A stretch of 64,000 nt of DNA, taken from Perkinsus olseni. Lineage: Eukaryota > Perkinsozoa > Perkinsida > Perkinsidae. This document shows, piece after piece, positions 9,408 to 21,255 of the stretch. Each line of letters opens with the position of its first letter. Position 1 is the stretch's first letter. A program made the translations under genes and the position numbers. The stretch covers positions 186,001-250,000 of the forward strand of contig JABANP010000015.1 of assembly GCA_013115135.1 (NCBI GenBank), written 5' to 3'. The notes below the pieces were generated by a model. The model saw only the letters and a program-made list of their open reading frames with translations, was not told the origin of the DNA and did not search any database.

Positions 9408-12400
9408 ATGAGGTCCCGATTGACTCGTCCTTTGGTTACTGCTAGGGCTGGTTGTCTCGAGAGAAGCCTCTCTCAGGTGGTCCTTGTGGTTGTCCTTCTT
9501 GTCATCAGTCCAGCGCTTGTCGACACTCTAATGTCGCTGGCGCCTGCCCCGTTCTGAGGCTCTCTCTCGAATTCGGTCTCGAGGACCCGATATCCAGTGG
9601 CTTCACCACTGAGAGCCGGGAGGCCTCGCCTCCTGGAGAACCCGGTCGTGGGTACCTGTGGCTGCTTTCACAACTAGCAGCCCGACCAGGACGGAAGTGA
9701 GCAGCCTTACCTCCCGTACTGGTCATGCTGCTGTTGGTTCTCGAAGATGCCCAGTCAGCGTCCCAGAGGTCATCTTCTTCCAGAAAGGGGTCGCCTCCCG
9801 GATGTTCGCCATGGGAGGAGAGTCAGCGTCGATCCTCACGATGACGGCCAAGAGGCCGGACGGCGGATCCGACATGCGCACTGGTGAGGCTAGGTCAATT
9901 CCCGTACCAAATTTCGCGTATTTTTCCACCATCTGCAATCGATTGCCTCCTTTCAGGGGTGCTCCTGAAGAAACTGTACAACTTGGAGCGCAAACGGTAT
10001 GCTCATAGGGAGTCTTACTTGGCGAAGTCTTCACAGCCCGACACGAAGTCCGCAACACCGGAGAAGGAGGAAGGTGAGATGAGGGAAACAGCGGCGGCGA
10101 CCATACGATGCTATGTGGCATGTACTCCAGTAGAGAGAGCATTGTACGTGTACTGCATTCTCTGTACATAGGCCTCGGCCAGGAGAGGCGACATGACCTG
10201 CTGTTCAAGGACTGCGACGCTGTGTTCATCATCCGCTACGTCGATGGTGCTGTGCGTTCTGTCTCTGCCGCCGAGGCGAGTACACTGTAGGGTATGGAGA
10301 TTGTCTGATTGCCTGTGGCTGCAGCTCCGGTCGATGATACTACTGCGTCAGACGAGCCGAAGTGCGTGGCTCAATGTAGCCTACCTATCCACAAGGCCCT
10401 TCCGCGATGAGAATCCCTCGGTGGGTGTGTCGAGCGTGGCGCCTGACCCCTGTTCACTACGACGTCCGTATGAAACCTCAATTGCCCTCACAGATGCCCG
10501 GAGTTCAGCGGACTACTCCCATCTCGTATCGCTATTTCAAGCCAGGAGCCGAGGCTGTTATGGCGATGGGCGAGCAGCAGTCGCCGGCACTCGAAAGTGA
10601 CAGCATACTACCCCATCCCCTCACGGCGAGTACCACACCATCCACTCCTTCTGCTCAGCTCTGGTGCGGGATGCCGTCGGAAGGATCGCGGGACTGCTCA
10701 GCACTCGCTGGACCATTCTAGCTGGTATCTTTGACTTTGAATTTGACGCCCTCACTGATAGGCTGTGGCTGGTCGGTGCATCTCAGCTGCAGGTGGAGGG
10801 CCTCATGCTCTCCCCTTCTGACGATGAGGAGGTGAGTTCCTTCACCTCTCGCCATTGATAATGATCCGAGTCAGCTACCTCCTCCTGTGTGCAACGGGCC
10901 AACGGATCCAATGGAGTCTGAGGACCGAGGTGGGACCGAGCCGGCATTCGCATCGCTAGCGTACGTCTCGGTCAGCGGCCAAGGCAGAGAATGACTGGGA
11001 CGTCATTGGGAGCCCCGAGGAGGTCGATAAATGGCTACAGTCCAGAGAGACTGAGCTTGGTTCCGTGGCGGCGCGATGGAACTATCAGGTCGTCATCGTC
11101 GCGCACCCTCGGCCGCCGAATGACTCCAGGCATTCGCTGGTCGGCATTGAACGAGTGGCATTCCCCCTTCCAGGTTCAAGAAGAGCGAGATCGGAGGGAA
11201 GAGCAGCTGCTGAAGAAACTCTCTGCCGAAGAGAATGTCACCGAGTGGGTTGTGCCAGTGCTGTTAGTGTGCATGCGTGCAAAACTACAAGTCCCTAGGC
11301 GACCGCAATCATCAGAATGGTTGACGAAGCGACAAAGCATAACAACGCAGGTGGCGGGGATATCCAAGCTGTGGCCCAAGGAGGACCTCGCCCCAATGCC
11401 CCGGGTGAGCCCTCGGAATCTCTCGCCCGATCGCCGTACTCTGGGATGAACCGCCCTCTCTCACTACAGGCACTTCAGCGCTACCGTGACTGCGCCATGA
11501 AGATGGGAAACTTCGCTGCCCGCCATTTGACGAAGGGTGACGAGGACATCGGAAGGGAGGACTTGATGGGCCTCCTTAAGCGGTCCGAGGAAGATGAGGA
11601 CGACTCCAGGTAGGACCCGCCGCTTAACTTGCCTCTAGGCCAGCTCTCCTCGGCAGTCACCAGTCGGGCCTCTCCATGGGCAGTATTGCTTCGAAGTCTC
11701 ATACATGCAGCAACAGCAGTGATGGTGATAATGATGATGTTGGTCCATGAATGGCCTCCGACTCGAGTTCGGCGGTGGTGGCCAGCTTGCTTCGGCATAT
11801 AGGGAACTTACGTTGTTGTTGTTAGCGCTGCCTCCTTTGTACATGCCCCAGCTCCCCTTAAGGCTGGCATCCGTCCTCGGCTTCCGAGCCCTAGACCCTC
11901 CAGCAGCAGATACCATGGACGTTCCTGAGCCGCCCAAGACTCGTCGGAGGCGTCTGTCGGGCCCCCTATCATCATGGATTGAGATTCAATACACCGGCGA
12001 TCGGCGGCAGCAGCCGATCCCTCCTTGCAGGGAGTCCTTCCAGAATCCATCCTGGGTGAGCTCGCGTGGCGTCCTCCGTCATAGTGGCCGAATTGCGAGG
12101 AAAGGTATTTGCCTCAGATCCCCGCACAGACCGAGGAAGTGACATCTCAACCGTCCTCGACTCTACCCGCTGGGCGCCTGGTCTCGGCATGAACACGGCG
12201 AACCCTTCCCAGTGGATACTGGCCAAGATCTACTATCCTCTCTTCCATCAGATGCTCATGCCTGTTGAATATCTCGCTCACACGGCCTCACTGCACTCCC
12301 GCTACCTCCCCAGATGACGATGTGGTTGTTGTAGACAGCAGCAGCATCGACCCGGACACTCTACTCACCGAGGAGTCCTTCAGTATAGTAGACGACTCGG

Positions 12401-12426
12401 ACGACTCCGACTGGGATGAGCTTTGA
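9408..12426 (+). CDS. Unrecognised multi-exon protein
   Basis: Pieces of coding sequence run along the plus strand to a TGA at 12424-12426 after an acidic tail (DDSDDSDWDEL). The ATG at 9408 opens a frame with a hydrophobic stretch (VVLVVVLLVISPALV) that could be a signal or anchor. Recognisable exons include VPEVIFFQKGVASRMFAMGG, which joins across the intron 9884-9956 to GVLLKKLYNLERKRYAHRES; RRHDLLFKDCDAVFIIRYVD near 10190; TRWTILAGIFDFEFDALTDR near 10715; NDWDVIGSPEEVDKWLQ near 11000, joined to QEERDRREEQLLKKL near 11180; LSLQALQRYRDCAMKMGN near 11460; and a Ser/Asp-rich tail. Internal exon borders are mostly unresolved, and it might be two genes. I recognise no domain. Confidence 0.45.
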
Positions 12427-12749
12427 CGACGAGCTCGCCATGAATAGACCGTAGCTAGCTAAGGCTGAGCCTTCCCAGAGAACCGCGGGTGGGCTCTCAT
12501 CTTGCACTACTCTTTGTGGCTGCGCTATAACTCGTTGCTAAGGAGTGGGGGACCCAGAGAATAGCGAATCCTCGATCACTGTAACATGTTGATACACTTA
12601 GACGTTTTGTTTTTTGACTGTATGCCAAAACTGTGATGCTCGACGGCAGCATGCCTTGGGTTGAACTGGTTAGTGCCGCTGGTGGATGGGAGCTGAGTTA
12701 ATCGGAATTCTAGGTTGTGTTGTTGTTCTTTTTCTGTTTTGGTGCCTTC
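12427..12749. other. Intergenic, no gene seen
   Basis: Between the two plus-strand genes I see no coding frame. T-rich patches near 12605-12620 and 12715-12740 lie just upstream of the GIY-YIG gene start. Confidence 0.5.
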
Positions 12750-13656
12750 ATGTTGGCATCCTTATCGTGGCACCTCGGCCGGGCAGCTCCCGTAGTGGCT
12801 CGAAGGCTGCCGTTGATACCCCTACGGCACCGATGTCACAGCTGTACCAAAGTAAACTATAACACCATACGTCTAGTACAGAGAGAGAATCCCGCTACAT
12901 GGCACCTGATCCTGGATAAAGATTTCACCGAGAAATGGGTGAGCTCGTCTCTCTTCGGCATCTGAGTTGTATCGGCCCTTGATTCACTTGGGGCTTCTCC
13001 GCTCAGTTGCCGCCACCAGTGCGGATCTCTCACTGTGACAACCCGCACTGTCGGACTTGCGCGGTCTTGCGAGAAACTCGTCCGGCTGTGAGAACGCTGA
13101 ATCACGGATGGATGGAGGAAGGCGAGCTCAGCTGCAGGTCGAAGAATCTCGTATATGCACTTCAATGTCGAGGCTGTGGCATCTTGTGAGGTCCCTTCAC
13201 GGCAATATCAAGCACTGAGCCTCTGCCTTGTAGGTACGTTGGGGAGACTGGCCGAGAGCTGCGGCAACGTCTCAGTTCCCATCTTCAAATCAAGGGCAAC
13301 GGGCCGATGAGCGTCCACTACCGTAATGATGCTGAGGTTTGCCCACTCTGCACAGGTGAGCCAAGCCTATGTTCTCCACAGTTCTCAGCGGCGGCACTGC
13401 AGATAACTCCGATTCTGATGATACGCAGAGGAATATGAGCTTGGACAACTTCGACGTGGTGATTCTGGAAAGTCTGTTCTTCGACGGAGAGCAATATATG
13501 AGCCCCCTAGAGGAAGCTCGCATTCGGCGGGCTCGTGAGCGTTGGTGGATGCAGGAGCTGCATACTGTCTGGCCATCGGGTCTCAACAAGCGCGGGCACC
13601 GACTGGACGAGCTGCTGCTACTGAGGCCCCGTACAGCTACGTTGGTCTCTGTTTAA
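12750..13656 (+). CDS. Free-standing GIY-YIG endonuclease-domain protein (Penelope-like type)
   Basis: Exons are 12750-12938, 13007-13185, 13234 to about 13355, and about 13382-13656 (TAA). The protein starts MLASLSWHLGRAAPVVARRL. A Cys/His linker follows, CDNPHCRTCAVL, then SKNLVYALQCRGCGILYVGE with TGRELRQRLSSH. This is the GIY-YIG core in the form used by Penelope-like retroelements and related endonucleases (..VYLI.C..CG.QYVGET.R.LR.R...H). The C-terminal part, RIRRARERWWMQELHTVWPSGLN, matches the usual R..W...L.T..P.GLN ending of such domains. No reverse transcriptase is visible upstream, so this is either a domesticated nuclease or an element remnant. The last intron would be only 26 nt. 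Confidence 0.75.
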
Positions 13657-14486
13657 TCCATCATAGTGGCCTTATTGGGGTTGGTTGCTGCCCGTGAGTC
13701 CGTTTGCAATTCGTAAAATGTCCATGACTGCTAATAGCTGTTAATAGCATTGTGTATCTCAATCTACTTTGATTAAGTGTTCCAATTGCATCTGCACGAA
13801 AAAATTTCGACTAAGATTGCCCGTGCTTTTCAATCCACCTCTGTTCCGCGTTCAGAGTGCAACCGGTGGTCACCAGACATCAACGAGTTTGTTGTATTCG
13901 CTCGCGTACTCAATGCTCTAATCCGGAGTTGCCCACTCTAGGAGAGTGTGCGATGCACTACTCAAAGCTTATGTCGCTTTGGGGCGCGACTAAGAGAAGA
14001 ATTGCACGGATATAACTGAGCACATCTTCGCGTCATAGTGAACACAATTTCATTCGCTATCACACTAAACTGAACCGAACGCAATCTCAACGGCAATGTG
14101 AGGCTACGAGGAATAAGGACAGTGATTCATTCGACTTACTGGGTATTAGTGCAGACCAAACCCGTTTGGGCCTACGGAGTCCTCACCAACGGAAAACACA
14201 CCTTAAAGGGGTATCTGCGAGGAAGTGTCTTGCTAACGCAGAGTGATGAGTTGAAGCACGAGCAGTTCGCCTGAGGTCATCTGAAATAAGCGCTACTCTC
14301 TTTGTGGTGTTCCCAGCCGTAATTGGACATCTCTAAGGAGCGCCGGTTCATCTTATAGTCGATTCTACTCCCTTGGTCACCGCGCTGATGTAAGATGTGA
14401 GCGCCGTCTGACTGTAACTCAACGCAGGGGAATGCATCACAAGCATCGGCTACTGTCATGCGTCTTCTGCTAGACATCATGTAAAG
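13657..14486. other. Intergenic, no gene seen
   Basis: About 830 bases separate the convergent GIY-YIG gene (+) and the secreted coiled-coil gene (-). I find no coding frame longer than about 67 codons and no RNA gene or repeat that I can defend. Confidence 0.5.
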
Positions 14487-16856
14487 TTAATGCACGATAC
14501 GGCGAGCTATTTGAGCAAGCACTCCTGGAATGGAACCGACGGCGTCCCCAGCATCGTTTCGGAGGGCTTGAAGCTGAAAGAGCGGCAAGAGTCCCCAAAG
14601 GCAACATCGCCGCGGCGAGAACTTCCTCACCTCAGCCTTGGTCTTGATCTCATCGTGGGCAACGAAATCCTCGACGCGATTCAGCAGAGACTCCGCGCGT
14701 TCCGATTCCGGGTTCTTGTGGCCAGCTTCCAGGAAAGAGGAGAAGTCCTCGTTGGCAGTGGAAGCTGTTGCCAACGCGATTTCCTACACGATCGCCCCAC
14801 TTGCCACTGTCTTGCCCTGTCTGATTAGCTCACCTTATGAAGCTTCTTCAAATCATCGTGCATCTGATCCTTCAGTTCTTTGATCTTCTCGTCGTCCTTG
14901 GCATCCCTCTCCCTTTGAGTTTTCATCAACGTCGTCAACTCTTCCTCCTCCGGACCGCCAATCGGTGCCTGAGGACTTCTCAGTGGCGAGACCTCACCAC
15001 GACACAGCAGTTGTCGACTGGACGCCTTACATTCCTCAGCTTCTCCGCTTCCGCCTCCCACCTTCTGTTGAGGGCCTTGATGGCCGCAGCCTCTTTCTCG
15101 GGATCGTAGCTACTGGTCTCGACGAAGCTGCTAGTAGAGGGCTCGTCACCCGTCTCCAGCTTCGACTTGAAACTCCTGTTGGCCTCGAGCTGAGGGAGCG
15201 ATAGTATTGGTGGTGTGAATGGGCTGATCCCGGCCCTACATCAGCCTTGGACTCGGCGAGGAGAGCGGCGCTCTGGTCTTTGACCTTCTGCATGGATTCG
15301 GCAAACTCCTCCTTCAAACGCGCCACCTCTCTCTTTTCCTTCTGCCTATCTTCAGTTTCCTGAGATTTCGATGAGAAGAGAGTGAGGATGCACGGGGCGA
15401 CTTACGGCAAAGTTAACTGGAGCCCATTCCAGAAAGGAAGCTTTCTTCTTCCCTGTCTTATTCTCCCCACCAGAGGAGCTCCCCTTGGCCGCTCGCTCTC
15501 CTTCAACTGCCGGTTCCGCCTTCTCCTTATCGGTGACCCCCTTCTTGGGTGGCTCATCAGGCAGGTCTAGGGAGGCCGGCTGCTGCTCTCGCCTTGTTCA
15601 GCTTGGCCCTGAACCTGCAGCCGAGGTAGATCATCATCATCATCTGCGGCGGTGAGTTACCGAATAATTAAATAACAACCTACACCCTCCACATTGGGCC
15701 TTACCTTTGCAGCCAGGAGCTTAGTCTTGCCCTGGAAGTGGCCGCGACCGTACTTGCTCCGTTGTGAGTCTCGAGGAAGGAGAGGCTCGGAAGGGCATTT
15801 GAGTAGTCCTCAGTGTTGTCGAGTTGGGGCGTGTCCGGCAGAGAGGAGGCCACTGAGGTTGCCGAGTCAGCGTCGTCTAGGTTTATCTTGGCGGTGGCCT
15901 CCTTCTCCTTCTCGAGCTCAGCCCTTTCGGTGGCTAACATCTTCTTCTGAGCTGCGATGTCAGCGTCAAGCTTACTGATCTGCCACAACAGGAGGTGCAT
16001 TCTCCTCTTGCCCTCCTCTAGACCTACCCCGTCCTGAGCCATGCTGAGGCCTCTCTCAGCGGCATCCGTATCAGCATCCTCCGACCCTACAGAGCCAGCG
16101 TTGCCGAGGAAGTAGCCGATGTCCTTGGCCTCCAGGAAAGAGGATGAGGATGAGTTCTTCCCTCCGTCGGCCTGACTGCTGTCCCCGGCCGGGCCTACAA
16201 AATTGAGCATGTGCCTCGATACGGCCTCGGTGGTGCTCTCACCCTCGACTGATGCCTCGGTGCCATTGAAGAGCTTCTGGGCGAATTCCTTGGCCTTCTC
16301 TGCAGCCTTCCGGAGAGGAGCAAAGATATCACCCTGACCGTTCTTGCCTTGCATGAAGCTGCTCATCGGGGCTGCATCTGGCAAACACCGTCGTCGAGCT
16401 CAAGATCCGACGGACTAGCCCAACCCTCCCACCTGGCAATGTGATCTTCTCGGCAGCAATATCCTTGAGCTTGGACTCGGTATTCTCGAGGGCCCTGAAG
16501 TTGATGGATGCGACGAGGCTGCCAGACCCGGGCTGTCCTTCACCTGTCTTGGTAGTCCTCGTTCTGTTTGAGCAATTCTAGATCCTTCTTCTGCTCGGCT
16601 GTGCTCTGATCGAGATCGCTCGTCAGAGATCTTATTTGGTCATGGACCTGAAGGGCAGTGGTAGTTAACCGTAGTGACCTGGCCACGGCCAAGGACACAC
16701 CTCCTTGAGGAGTTCCTCCGACTTCTTCCTGCTCGTCTCAATAACTCTATCGGCCAGGCTTGTCCTAGCACCAATTTCTGTATTGACTTGTATGCTGACC
16801 ACCAGCGGCAAGGCTGCCATCGTCGTTACGCAGAAAAGGAGGCGGCGGCAGTGCAT
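14487..16856 (-). CDS. Secreted coiled-coil protein with S-F-[LV]-E motifs, copy A
   Basis: Start ATG 16856-16854: MHCRRLLFCVTTMAALPLVV is a signal peptide, followed by helical heptad sequence (RVIETSRKKSEELLKE). Introns removed at about 16699-16646, 16529-16482 and 16436-16383 join KEVHDQIRSLTSDLDQ to ALENTESKLKDIAAEKITLP and to SSFMQGKNGQGDIFAPLRK. Later pieces are SSSFLEAKDIGYFL, KKMLATERAELEKEKEA, LSFLETHNGAS, RLKEEFAESMQKVKDQSAAL, SSFVETSSYDPEKEAA, ERDAKDDEKIKELKDQM and EDFSSFLEAGHKNPESE. The last exon, LQALRNDAGDAVGSIPG, ends at a TAA. Every block has a counterpart in copy B upstream, with introns at matching places, which supports the model. S[SAP]F[LMV][EQ] recurs as a spacer between coiled-coil blocks. 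Function unknown; secretory-pathway cargo is inferred from the signal peptide. Confidence 0.72.
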
Positions 16857-17002
16857 GAGTGCTTTGAAGTGAGTGTGAGGTAATTGCTGCAGAGAGTTGC
16901 GTATTCATCTCATAGATAGTGACGGCTCAACAAACGTAGTGGTGGTAGACTAACACCCTTGAGGGTTATCATGTTAATGCACATCATTGACGGCTGCTAG
17001 GC

Positions 17003-20000
17003 TCAAGCACTCTCCTTACTCAGTCGCTTAGCCAAAGCGTCCAGTCGAGACATGGCCTGTGTAAGGCTCACCGGGAGTGCCGCCTGACCACCGAGGACCG
17101 GTGTTCTTTCTGTCATTACCACGCATCAACCTTGGATACCTCTCTCTTGGTCTCCTCAAGTAGGGACTGCGATCCCCCGGCCTCCTTCATCTCCTCTTCG
17201 ATCTGCTGCTGCTTCTCGGCGTTCTTTGCCATGTCGGCGTCCAATTCCGCCCGAAGTTTCTCGAGCTTCTCGTGGGCCTTCGACTGAGACCCGAGCTCGA
17301 GGAAGGATGCTCCGGCAGTCTTGGCCTTGGACATCTCAGCTTGAGACAGGATATCCTGGAATGAACTTGCAGTCCCAGAGAGCGCATCAGCCTTACAGAT
17401 TTCAGCGACACCAGCGCCTTCTTGAACTCCTGGTCGACCTTTTTGACGTGTTTGTCAGCCTTTGCCGTCCGCTTTTCGATCGCCTTGAGATCTGGTGTTG
17501 GTAGTGGGGCCTGATTCGGCTGCAGTGGGGGCCTGGGAGCGACAGCACACAGTCTGAAGGAACACTGGGAATAGGATGATGGCCGTACTGAAATCTTCTT
17601 GGCCTCTCTGGCCCACTTGGCCTGGAGAGCACCGACCTCTTCCTCAGCCTTCTCTAAGTTGAAATGGCCAGGTTGAGCCTGCTCGACGAAGGACGGACCA
17701 CTACTGTGCTTGTTACCCTACAGCGACAGCGACATCATCTGCGAGGAGCAAGGAGCGGAGGTCGCCTTTCTACCTGAGAGGCCTTCTTGACGTCAACGGC
17801 TTCCTGCACTTGCTGGAGAACTTTGATCACGTCTCGAGTCTTCTCCGCCTCCTTACGTATCGCCAGATCGAACATTCTCAGCATCCTGACAATCCCAGCG
17901 GATCTGTGCATGTTATGGCGCCCAGTAGCCGCGGCCAAGACTACCATTGAGGTCTCCAGGAAGGAGGGCGACTCGTCATTCTCTTCCTCCTCCGGCCCAT
18001 CCGATGAGGACGACGACCTCAACTTCGAATTGCGAGCGGCCAGCACGCGTTGGCGATCCTCTTTCAAGATACTTCTCGATTCTGATACGACGGAGTGACC
18101 GGCCGCCGGACGAGGACTGTGCTCACTTGCTGATCCAATCTCCGGTTGCATCGGACTTATCAGCAACCTGTAGGAAGGAGGAAGCCTCATCGTCATCGTC
18201 CTCTTCTCCGTCATCTGCCTTGGGCGTGAAGTGGCGTCTATTGGTAGAGTCACGGGCGAGCAGACTCCTCCACTCGGACACGTGTCGCTCGAGGCTGAGA
18301 AGGGCCGAGGGTGAGACCGGGGCTGCGGTGAGTAGACTACTCAGTCTCCCAGTCCCTCTTTTCAGATGCTTCCTCGAGCAGAGAGAGGCCGTCGTCGTTA
18401 TCGGCAAGATCATGCACACCAGACTGCTCGTGCGAAGCATCATTCCGTTCCTCGAGTGCCAGCTCGCGAGACTCCTCTCGGATGCTATGCTGTAGCTCGT
18501 TCAACTGAGGACGCAGCCTATGGCACCGAGGCCCGCTTGAACACAACTGTTGTACCGCATCACTAGCCTTGGCGAGATGCTTGTCCGTACGAACTTCATC
18601 GGCGTCCTCGGCCTTCATCGCACTTGCCAACTCACGGTCCTCGTTGCCCGTCACAGCAACCCCAGCTTTCTCCTGAATCAGCGAGAGCCCTGAGGGAGTA
18701 CCTAAGGTGTCCCCAGAGGGGTACAAGGGCTGGCTGAGGATAATAATAGGCCGCACCGCCGCTGCTGGCAACTGCGTCAAGTTCTTCCTGTTGCTTCTTC
18801 ATCTCCTCAGCAAAGCTCTGAGCCTTCCTCGCAACCTCTCTCAAGGGCTCAAGGAAGTCAGGGATGTCGCCCTCCATGAAGCTCGAGGCAGCACCAGCAG
18901 CAGCACCGGTAGGACTGCCGCTCTGGATGCCTGACAGATCACCATCGCCATCCAGAGACTCGCAGGCGAAGCGGATTTTCCACCGACACAACATTAAGAA
19001 AACTCACTTGGATCATTCATCGCCTTCGTCTCGAGTGCTTCGTACCGCTTCTCTGCCGCCTCGAGTTTGCTGATATTGGACGGACAGTAGGCAGGAGAGG
19101 CTGCCAAACGCTGCCACCTACGTGTCATCGTCTTTCCTCTGCTTCTCCAGCTCAGCCATGCCCTTTTGCTCATCATCTCTGGTCTTATCCATTTGAACGT
19201 TCAGACTCTTCATTTGCTGTTGGACCTGCGCACAGACATCACCCGCCTGGCCTCTGCTTCCGTACAGGCCTACTTTATGAAGGATCTCGTCCGTCTTCTG
19301 CCGACTAACCTCGAAGGCCCTCTTCGCCTCCGCCTCAGTCATGTGTTGTTGGCGAGCATGGCTGGAGACCCCTCCCGAAAGTTGGAGTAGCGAGCTAGGC
19401 TTGGCAGCGATAGAGTCGATATCATCCTTGAGACTCAGTGAGGGGGATATCTCGCCCTGTGAAACCAACGTCTACGAATCGGGAAAGAGGCGGTAGGCGG
19501 CGGTGCTCACTTGGAGGCACTTGGCCGCCTCAGCGCAGGCCAGCAAGTTCTTTTTAATCTCGTCCAGCCCCATGAGCTTGTCGGTGCACTTCTTAGCGTC
19601 AGTCTTATCGTGGCGGGCGGAGTTGATCTCGAGGCATGAGAATACGGAGTTGCACTCGGCGTCTGAAGTGAGACGATGATGATGACCAGCCTGCACCGAC
19701 CAATCGACGACTCACTCTCATCGCAAGCGTAGAGCTCGGCGGAGCAGTGATCTTTAAGGCAGCTGGGGGTGAGGGATTGAATGGCAACCTTTGCCTTCTC
19801 CAAAGGCGCATCCTTGAGCAGAGAAGTGTCCTGAAGGCGAGGCCGCGCTGGCGACAACAGGGGGCCGAGGGAGGAGCTCACCTGGACTACGGCGTCGTCT
19901 GACGGTATCTCCTTGGAGGCGGCCGAGCTCAGCAGGGTCGTGGCTGAATAACGAATCCAAATACGAGAGTGGTAAAGGACGCTGGTAGGGGGCTTACTCA

Positions 20001-21032
20001 ACAACGCGTTCACATCCAAAGTCTTGAGCGCATTTGAGCAGGGAGCCTTCAGCAGGGCTTTCCTCGGCTGCTGTGATACCTAGGGGTACGCCGTCGGTAC
20101 TGAGGAGCTGGTGCCGGGCGTGGTCTACCATCGGTGCATACATCAGCCCCTCTCTCCCTTCTAGCAGCCCGGGCCTGGGAGAGGGCCTTGGCGGCAGCAG
20201 GCGAGAGCTGAGAGGCAGATCGAAGGCTAAGGTGACGACAGTGTGAGGCACCTTGTTGGGGATATGGTCCTGTTGCCTCTCTAGGGTCTCTTCGTCCTTC
20301 TCCTCATTCCAAAGGCACAGCAGCATGACCCCGCACTGGGACTGCTTGATCTCCTGCTTGTCCCTGAGGCACTGGGATGACGAGTTCAGTAGAGAAGGGT
20401 ATGGTCGTACTTGTTAAACTCGGGGTCTAGACTTTTATCGGCCTCCATGAGGCAGGTGTTGAGGGCACTGCCGCAGTGCTGCTCCATGCACTGTACTCCG
20501 AAGTAGCGGCCGTGGCCAGCGGCAAGCTGGGATACCTACCATGGACCGAATGGGGGCGATTGACGGTCACGTCTGAGACTCACGGAAGCGATGGGCCATG
20601 AGGTGCGCTGGAGGAAGGCCTGAAGAGGATAGGGTTAGGACGGTGGGCTGAGGCTGGGATAGGATTAATGGCCCCGCACACCATTACCGCGCTTCCCTTC
20701 CGGAGTGAGGTGTTTGGTGGCTGCGGACTCACCTGACAACATGAAGTGGGTGGGGACATCTACTCGTCGCCCCCGACCGCAGACCGAACGGGCAATAATC
20801 CTATCACTGTCAGACTGGCGGTAACAGACTCTGGTCTAGAGGGCACCACTTGGGCGCATCCGGGCCACACAACGGCCCTTCATGAACGACACCTCTCTGC
20901 TGCTGGGAATGCTGCCCCCATTCTGGATGGCTACATCCTAGATTTGAGAGATCGAGGCCCCCGCTGCCCCCCAAGGCTTACCGTGAGTCCTGTGTAAAGG
21001 TAGATAGAGCCTGTTAGGAGTATGGATAGCAT
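17003..21032 (-). CDS. Secreted Cys-rich plus coiled-coil protein, copy B
   Basis: The first exon (21032-20982) codes for a hydrophobic leader, MLSILLTGSIYLYTGLT. Short exons follow, joined mostly in phase 0: AFLQRTSWPIAS, then CMEQHCGSALNTCLMEADKS, CLRDKQEIKQSQCGVMLLC, KALLKAPCSNALKTLDVN, PSCLKDHCSAELYACDESE and DAECNSVFSCLEINSARH. They form a repeated Cys module (CxxxxC..C, twice). The second half aligns with copy A block by block: KPSSLLQLSGGVS, AFEVSRQKTDEILHK joined to VQQQMKSLNVQMDK, SSFMEGDIPDFLEPLREVAR, LSLLEEASEKRDW, SSFLQVADKSDATGD, PSFLETSMVVLAAATG, GPSFVEQAQPGHFN and ASFLELGSQSKAHEKL. The last intron, 17139-17057, leads to MSRLDALAKRLSKESA and the TGA. Copy A lacks the Cys-rich half. 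Function unknown. Confidence 0.7.
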
Positions 21033-21255
21033 AGTTCAAATGGATGACAGTAGGGGAGTAATAGCTAGAGCAATGCAGGTAGTAGGAATTCCCTTGCGAA
21101 GGATCACGACCATGCCGGCGATCGGAGCATCATGCGCCGATACAGTCACGCGCCATGAAATCTAGCGCTCGCCCAGAACTCTCGGCGCGGAAGATGCGCA
21201 GTTCGGTTGGCTCGTTGCTGTTGAGTATGATTTAGTCTGCAGTTGCGTCTATCCC

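Noticed and set aside
9723..10232. Minus-strand frame of 169 codons
   Set aside because: It lies opposite plus-strand exons that join in phase across a good intron (9884-9956); composition is that of a shadow frame.
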